From Arthrobacter sp. PAMC 25486 (GTDB lineage: Bacteria > Actinomycetota > Actinomycetes > Actinomycetales > Micrococcaceae), in the NCBI RefSeq assembly GCF_000785535.1, contig NZ_CP007595.1, positions 4,238,439 through 4,302,438 on the forward strand: 64,000 nucleotides of DNA, given 5' to 3'. Below the pieces are notes generated by a model. The model saw only the letters and a program-made list of their open reading frames with translations. It was not told the origin of the DNA and did no database searches. The position numbers and the translations under genes are program-made. Shown here in pieces: positions 59,613 through 64,000 of the stretch (position 1 is its first letter; each line of letters starts with the position of its first letter).

Positions 59613-62573
59613 TCACGGGGGAGGGCGAGTTCTAGCGGTCGTACTTTGGGCAGGTGCAACGGGCCCAGCAGCGGCCGGCCGGGTCGCGAGCCGGGACAGG
59701 TCAAGACGGTTGGCGGCACCCGTCTTGCGCAGCAGGTTGGAAATGTGCGAGCTCACGGTTTTCTCGCTGATCACCAGGGATGCGGCAATCTCCGCATAGG
59801 TGCGTCCGGCGACGACGTATTCGAGAATCTCACGCTCTCGAGGGGTGAGCCCGGGCAGTGTGGCATGGGCCGCCGCCGAATCGCGGACGATTGGGCGGTC
59901 GACTGTGATCCGGGCGCGCGTGGCAAGTTCACGCAGCTGTTCCTGGATCGGCCCTGCCCGGAGTTCTTCGGCCAGATCGAGCCCACGGCGGAGGACGGCG
60001 GCAGCCAGCCCACGCTGTGCGTGTCCGTGCAACAGCAGCGATTCCACGGCCCGCCAACAGGAGTAGGCCTCCTCCCAGCGCAGGGTTGCCGCGTGGCAGG
60101 CGTCGGCTGTCCGGATCCAGTCCGTAGCGTTGTCCGCACACTCGCGGGCCCGGCCAACTTCGGCGACGTACAGCAGGTCGAGTGCCGCCAGCTGCAGGGT
60201 GTACAACACGGTTGTTTCACCAACATCCCGCAGCGTGATGGGGAACCGCTGCACCAGCTCGTCGGTCAGCGCAGCCAGGGCGGCGGTGGGGGCCCCTTCA
60301 TCCTTGGCCAGCCGGATGCTATCCGCGAGGGAACGGGCGGCAAGGGGGATCAGCCATTCGCACATGGTGGGGGCCAGCCCGTCCGCGGTCGCCCCGATCA
60401 TCGCCGCGGCGTACGCCGCCTCAGGCTGTCCGGCAGCCAGGCAAATTTCGGCGCGGATGGCATCGAAGTCAAGGTTGGTGAACGCGGATTTCTGTGAGTA
60501 CAGTTCCTCGGCGCGGGCAAGGTGTGACTGGGCCTCATCCGTCCGGCCCTGCCAGGCCGCGAGCCTGGCAGCCGTCAGGCGGGCGGCTACGTCGCCCATC
60601 GTGCCGGGATCCGAGCCAAGCGCTATGCGCAGGGCCTGCTCGCATTCCCGCCACTGCCCGATGGCCAGGTAGCTGCCCGCCTCGTCGGCGGCCATTTTGG
60701 CGATGTACACGTGCGGTGCACCGAGCCTGGCCAGTTCCTGCCTCCCTGCACGCATGAGATCGGCAAATACCTGGCTGGTCCACGTCTCAGTGGCATTGGC
60801 AAGCCACATCGTAGCGTGGACAAAGGCCCAGAACTCGCGGGCCTGCACGGCGGCAGCCATGCCCTCGGTGGCAAAGGCCCGAGCCCGCCGTGCAGACCCT
60901 TTGGTCAACGCCGTCATGGAGTTCGCCGTCAGTGCGTAGGACAGTGCGCGGGGATTGCCGGCGGCCCGGGCAATGGTGAGGGCCCGCACGGCGTGGCTTT
61001 CCGCCTCGGCCTCGTCCTTCCACACTCCAACATGGGCCAGCTCGGCCAGTGCAAGCGCATGCTGCCAGCTTTCCGGCTCGACGGCGGTGAGCCGCACCGC
61101 CTCGCGCATCTCGCCGAGGGTCATGAAGGAACGTCCCATGGAAAAGCGCAGGTGCGCGCGCCGCACCAGCAGTTCGCCCGCTTCCAGGGGCCTGGTGCCG
61201 ATGTCGGGACCGGACAACAGTGCCTCCACCGCCTCCAGCTCTTCGTCCATGGAGCCTGTCTCCGCTGCGGCAGCCCGCAGCCTGGACCACAATTCCTGCT
61301 GGCTCTCCACTGCGTCCGGCAGGCCGCTGCGCAGCCCCACTGCGCGTCGCAGCAGGCGCAGCATCTCGGCCGTCCCGCCTGCGTGCCCCGCGGCTGCGGA
61401 TGCACGCAGGGCCCACCGGTAGGCGTCGCCGGTGTGGCCCGATGTGTAATGGTGGTCTGCCAGTGCCGCGAGCGAGGCAAAATCCGGCGCTTCATGGTCT
61501 GCCAGCCGGTTCTCCTCATGGGCGGCGAATGCGCCATGCCAACGGATCCGCTCGTCCGCGTCCAGGCGCTGCTCAAGCACCTCGGCGATCAGGGGATGGT
61601 GAAACCACCAGTGCGTTCCGTCCAGGCTGCATTCGACGATGCCCGCGTCGGCCGCTTCGTGCAGCAGCGCCAGGACGCCGTCGGGCAAGCCCTTCGGCCG
61701 TGCGACGGCGCCGAGGTCCTCCGCTCGCACCGGCCGGCCGCCGACAGCCATGAGCTGTGTGAGCCGCCGCGACCCGGCAGACAGGCCACGCCAGGAGCGC
61801 AGGACCGCTGCCTTGAGGTCGGAGGGCAACTCGGCCGGCAAATGGCGTGCATCGGGTTTCAAGCCCGCGACCACCAAGCGGTTGAGGTAGGCGTTTCCGG
61901 CAGTGTGCGTGAAGATTTCCTGCAGCAGCGACTGGTGCGGGGGCGCGCCCAGCAAATGCGCCAACTGGGCCTCGGTGTCCAAGCGGTCGAAGGGGTGCAA
62001 TCCCAGCCAGTCGATGCGGGGCAGGCGCCGGATGTCGGCGAGCCAGCGGTGCAGCGGGTGGGCTTCGTCAACCTCGCCGGTGCGCAGGGTGGCGATGATG
62101 GCCAGGCGCCGGTTGGTCGGGCCGGCGATCAGGTACATCAGCACATCCAGGGTGCTTTGGTCTGCCCACTGCAGGTCGTCAATGACCATCACCACCGGCC
62201 GGCGCAGGCAGAGCTCATCAAGCCAGACATCAATCGCGACGGGTACATCGTGTGGCACTTCGCCGGCTTTTGGCAGCGTCGGTCGCGCATCGCCGTCGAA
62301 CCGGGGAGCGGCGCGGAAGGCCGATCGCAGCGCAAGGAACGGGACCGTCATTGACGCCAACGGCAGGCAGGCCCCGGCGAAGACCCATGCCGCGAGGCCA
62401 GGGGCATTGCACGCGTGCTGCACCAGGGCGGTTTTTCCGACGCCGGCATCACCGGAGACCACGAGCGTGCCGGCCGTGCCTGCCGCAGCGCCAGCCAAAA
62501 AGCCGCCAAGGAGGCCCAGCTCCGTTGCCCGCCCAACAATGTCCGCGCCGTCAGCGCCCGCGTATTCGCCCAC
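59613..62573 (-). CDS. LAL-family LuxR transcriptional regulator
   Basis: 986-residue ATP-binding regulator. N-terminal AAA-type ATPase: FVGR-like GRATELGLLGGFLAG, Walker A GDAGVGKTAL (41-50), Walker B VVMVIDDLQWAD. A long helical, TPR-like middle (about 350-900). C-terminal LuxR HTH at about 915-965 (LTPREREILEYVVAGRTYAE IAASLVISEKTVSSHISNLLRK). LAL proteins activate catabolic or secondary-metabolism genes after sensing a ligand in the middle domain. Target unknown; it converges with the decarboxylase gene. Length and all domains intact. Confidence 0.93.
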   Translation of the reverse strand: MGEYAGADGADIVGRATELGLLGGFLAGAAAGTAGTLVVSGDAGVGKTALVQHACNAPGLAAWVFAGACLPLASMTVPFLALRSAFRAAPRFDGDARPTLPKAGEVPHDVPVAIDVWLDELCLRRPVVMVIDDLQWADQSTLDVLMYLIAGPTNRRLAIIATLRTGEVDEAHPLHRWLADIRRLPRIDWLGLHPFDRLDTEAQLAHLLGAPPHQSLLQEIFTHTAGNAYLNRLVVAGLKPDARHLPAELPSDLKAAVLRSWRGLSAGSRRLTQLMAVGGRPVRAEDLGAVARPKGLPDGVLALLHEAADAGIVECSLDGTHWWFHHPLIAEVLEQRLDADERIRWHGAFAAHEENRLADHEAPDFASLAALADHHYTSGHTGDAYRWALRASAAAGHAGGTAEMLRLLRRAVGLRSGLPDAVESQQELWSRLRAAAAETGSMDEELEAVEALLSGPDIGTRPLEAGELLVRRAHLRFSMGRSFMTLGEMREAVRLTAVEPESWQHALALAELAHVGVWKDEAEAESHAVRALTIARAAGNPRALSYALTANSMTALTKGSARRARAFATEGMAAAVQAREFWAFVHATMWLANATETWTSQVFADLMRAGRQELARLGAPHVYIAKMAADEAGSYLAIGQWRECEQALRIALGSDPGTMGDVAARLTAARLAAWQGRTDEAQSHLARAEELYSQKSAFTNLDFDAIRAEICLAAGQPEAAYAAAMIGATADGLAPTMCEWLIPLAARSLADSIRLAKDEGAPTAALAALTDELVQRFPITLRDVGETTVLYTLQLAALDLLYVAEVGRARECADNATDWIRTADACHAATLRWEEAYSCWRAVESLLLHGHAQRGLAAAVLRRGLDLAEELRAGPIQEQLRELATRARITVDRPIVRDSAAAHATLPGLTPREREILEYVVAGRTYAEIAASLVISEKTVSSHISNLLRKTGAANRLDLSRLATRPAAAGPVAPAQSTTARTRPPP

Positions 62574-62717
62574 CCTATAAGTTTCGCACCGCTACGCCCG
62601 GCGGGCGTGGAATATCAGGGTTTTTCCTAATTTCCTGAGGGGCAGTTCCGGATGCTGTGCAGCCGATCCGGGAGGAGGGTTGAGACATCAGATCCACATC
62701 CAATGAAAGGCAAGAAC

Positions 62718-62954
62718 ATGCATGTTACACATCCTGCACCGCGGTGGGCGGGACTTGCCGCCGCCGCGCTGCTCCTGGCCTTCGTGGCACCTGGGCCTGC
62801 TGTTGCTCGACAGGATCCGGGAACGACCGGGGCAATCGTGCCGGTGTTGACGGGCCAGCAGTGCCCGTTGACGCGGATCGGCACTCAATTGCTCCGCTGT
62901 GACGCCCTCACGGGGGCCGGGGTCCCTGCCCCGTCCTGGGTGCCCGAGAGCTGA
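62718..62954 (+). CDS. Small secreted protein, hypothetical
   Basis: 78 residues from ATG 62718 (AAAGG upstream). Signal peptide: MHVTHPAPRWAGLAAAALLLA FVAPGPAVARQ; mature part is about 50 residues with two cysteines, GQQCPLTRI and LLRCDALTG, probably one disulfide. An earlier ATG at 62703 is in frame. Unknown function. Divergent from the LAL regulator with 145 bp between starts, and a strong hairpin follows. Confidence 0.6.
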   Translation: MHVTHPAPRWAGLAAAALLLAFVAPGPAVARQDPGTTGAIVPVLTGQQCPLTRIGTQLLRCDALTGAGVPAPSWVPES

Positions 62955-62956
62955 AA

Positions 62957-62999
62957 GGGACCGCGCACGCCGCCCGGCACGGGCCGCGTGCGCGGTCCC
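62957..62999. terminator. Terminator after the small secreted protein
   Basis: Perfect 14-bp stem GGGACCGCGCACGC (62957-62970) with its complement (62986-62999), 15-base loop, directly behind the stop. Confidence 0.75.
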
Positions 63000-63276
63000 G
63001 GCAGCACCGTGGGCTCGGTCTGGACCACGTCGAAGCCCGTTCCTGCAACGGCCTCCTCCACCACCCCTGGAACCCGCGCAATCCCTTGGGATTCCGGGGA
63101 AGTTGGTGCCGCACCAACACCCCGGCCCAAGGTGAGTCAATGTCGCATTACCGCCCGACAATTAGGCCATCATATGGAGCAACCCGTTATGATGCTTAGG
63201 GTGGCCTGCGGTTGTGGGCCGTTTCTGGGGTGGGTTTCAGGCTTTACCGTGGTTCAGACGATAAATAAGGTTTCAC
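63000..63276. other. Gene-free region before the last gene
   Basis: About 280 bases after the terminator. Nothing coding is convincing. The promoter of the next gene should lie near 63180-63270 (TATGATGCTTAGGG near 63187 is a candidate -10 region). Confidence 0.4.
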
Positions 63277-64000
63277 ATGGCATTGAACGATCTGTTCACC
63301 AAGTCCACAAGCAAAAAGCAGGTTTTGACGGCGTCGGCTGCCATCATGCTGTCGGCGGCAGTGGTGACAGGCGCCATCGTGTATCCGGGCTTTGCCACCG
63401 CGGATGTGGACCTCAATGACGGCAGCGTGTGGGTCACGAACCGCGCCGACGGCCTGGTGGGCCACCTCAACGGCCAGTCAAAAGTACTCGACGGCGGGTT
63501 CACGGCGACAACCACCAATTTCGATGTCATCCAGAACGCCAACAATGTCTTCATGAGCTCCGATTCGGGCTCCCTTCTTAACACTGTCAGCGCACCCCTC
63601 ATGGCCATGGAATCCGAGACCAACCTTGGCGGCGGCAAATACGCCTCACAGGGCACCAACATGGTCTCGTTGACGGATCCCAACCAGGGCAAGGTCTGGG
63701 CGCTGGAGAACGCCGCCGTCCAGGGATTCACCGACCAGGGCACCGTCCCCATTCTCACCGGGCTGGGCAGTGCGGTTTCCGTCACGGCCCCCAATGACAC
63801 GATCTACACCGCCGACCCAGTGAAGGGTGAGCTCATCACCACGGTGGTGACCGGCAATGGTGCCGTCAGTTCGCAGGAGCGGACCACGGTGGCTGGCATG
63901 GCCGGCCTGGAGGACCTGCAGATCACGGTTGCCGGCGGCAAGCCGGTCACCTTCTCCGCCGAGGCCGGGAAAATGTTCCTCCCGGGGGACAAAATGGTTG
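63277..64000 (+). CDS. Exported protein, N-terminal part (runs off the window)
   Basis: 241 codons of an open frame to the last base of the window. AAGG lies six bases before ATG 63277. MALNDLFTKSTSKKQVLTAS AAIMLSAAVVTGAIVYPGFA is an export signal or membrane anchor, then DVDLNDGSVWVTNRADGLVG HLNGQSKVLDGGF and repeated short beta blades (SGSLLNTVSAPLMAMES; NQGKVWALENAAVQGFTDQG; NDTIYTADPVKGELITTVV), a beta-propeller-like pattern. Related large proteins with fibronectin-III domains sit in actinobacterial gene sets with kinases and MoxR-type ATPases. That context is outside the window. Partial gene. Confidence 0.7.
   Translation, partial: MALNDLFTKSTSKKQVLTASAAIMLSAAVVTGAIVYPGFATADVDLNDGSVWVTNRADGLVGHLNGQSKVLDGGFTATTTNFDVIQNANNVFMSSDSGSLLNTVSAPLMAMESETNLGGGKYASQGTNMVSLTDPNQGKVWALENAAVQGFTDQGTVPILTGLGSAVSVTAPNDTIYTADPVKGELITTVVTGNGAVSSQERTTVAGMAGLEDLQITVAGGKPVTFSAEAGKMFLPGDKMV

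Overview
The window is high-GC, densely coded DNA from an actinobacterium, most likely Arthrobacter or a close relative in the Micrococcaceae. This rests on the gene families: actinobacterial acyl-CoA carboxylase with an epsilon subunit, LpdA-type quinone dehydrogenase, the MetP/MetS importer, a DUF222-HNH protein, SipW-type secreted proteins and a family of Tat-signal proteins. It also rests on the frequent GTG starts and 4-base stop/start overlaps. No rRNA, tRNA, CRISPR array, transposase or integrase was recognised.

Layout. 1-5.4 kb is the end of a surface-polysaccharide locus: a 5'-truncated nucleotidyltransferase, two GT4-type glycosyltransferases, a polyprenyl glycosylphosphotransferase and a VanZ-like protein. 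NhaA follows. 7.0-11.1 kb is a tight surface-protein operon: three SipW-type substrates, one LPXTG-like protein, a SipW-like signal peptidase, and a second signal peptidase fused to its own substrate-like tail. 11.1-19.4 kb holds three Tat-signal exported proteins around mfd. One of them sits between two copies of a 423-bp perfect direct repeat made from the 3' end of a DUF2505 gene. 19.9-26.9 kb has deoC, a uroporphyrinogen-III synthase-like protein, a DUF1992 protein, a phosphohexomutase and a purine nucleoside phosphorylase. In its middle lie the wrecks of a nitrite-assimilation locus: a nirB::SUMT chimera with frameshifts and a nirD stub. 27-32.7 kb has lpdA, the sodium-dependent methionine/alanine importer with its 47-residue small subunit, and an MHS-family transporter.

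32.9-57.5 kb contains the acyl-CoA carboxylase genes (alpha, beta, epsilon), biotin ligase and maf. They are interspersed with a toxin-antitoxin pair, an alcohol to acetaldehyde to acetate module (ald, adhP, DUF779, GAF regulator), a TetR/MMPL exporter pair with a visible operator, a dicarboxylate symporter, a DUF885 protein and a DUF222-HNH protein with a very long low-complexity insert. BirA overlaps a PH-domain membrane protein and a class III adenylyl cyclase. 57.5-64 kb has an alpha/beta-hydrolase remnant broken by an 8-bp repeat expansion, a PLP-dependent decarboxylase, a large LuxR (LAL) regulator, a small secreted protein and the start of a large exported protein that runs off the window.

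The strongest candidates for something little described are: the double signal-peptidase operon with its peptidase-substrate fusion; the 423-bp direct repeat enclosing a secreted-protein gene; a 32-bp-period repeat family found in three gene-end regions; a 13-mer present five times; and the 8-bp repeat that puts a hydrolase gene out of frame. Reading was by eye. Residue positions are counted from the stated starts, and no database search was made.
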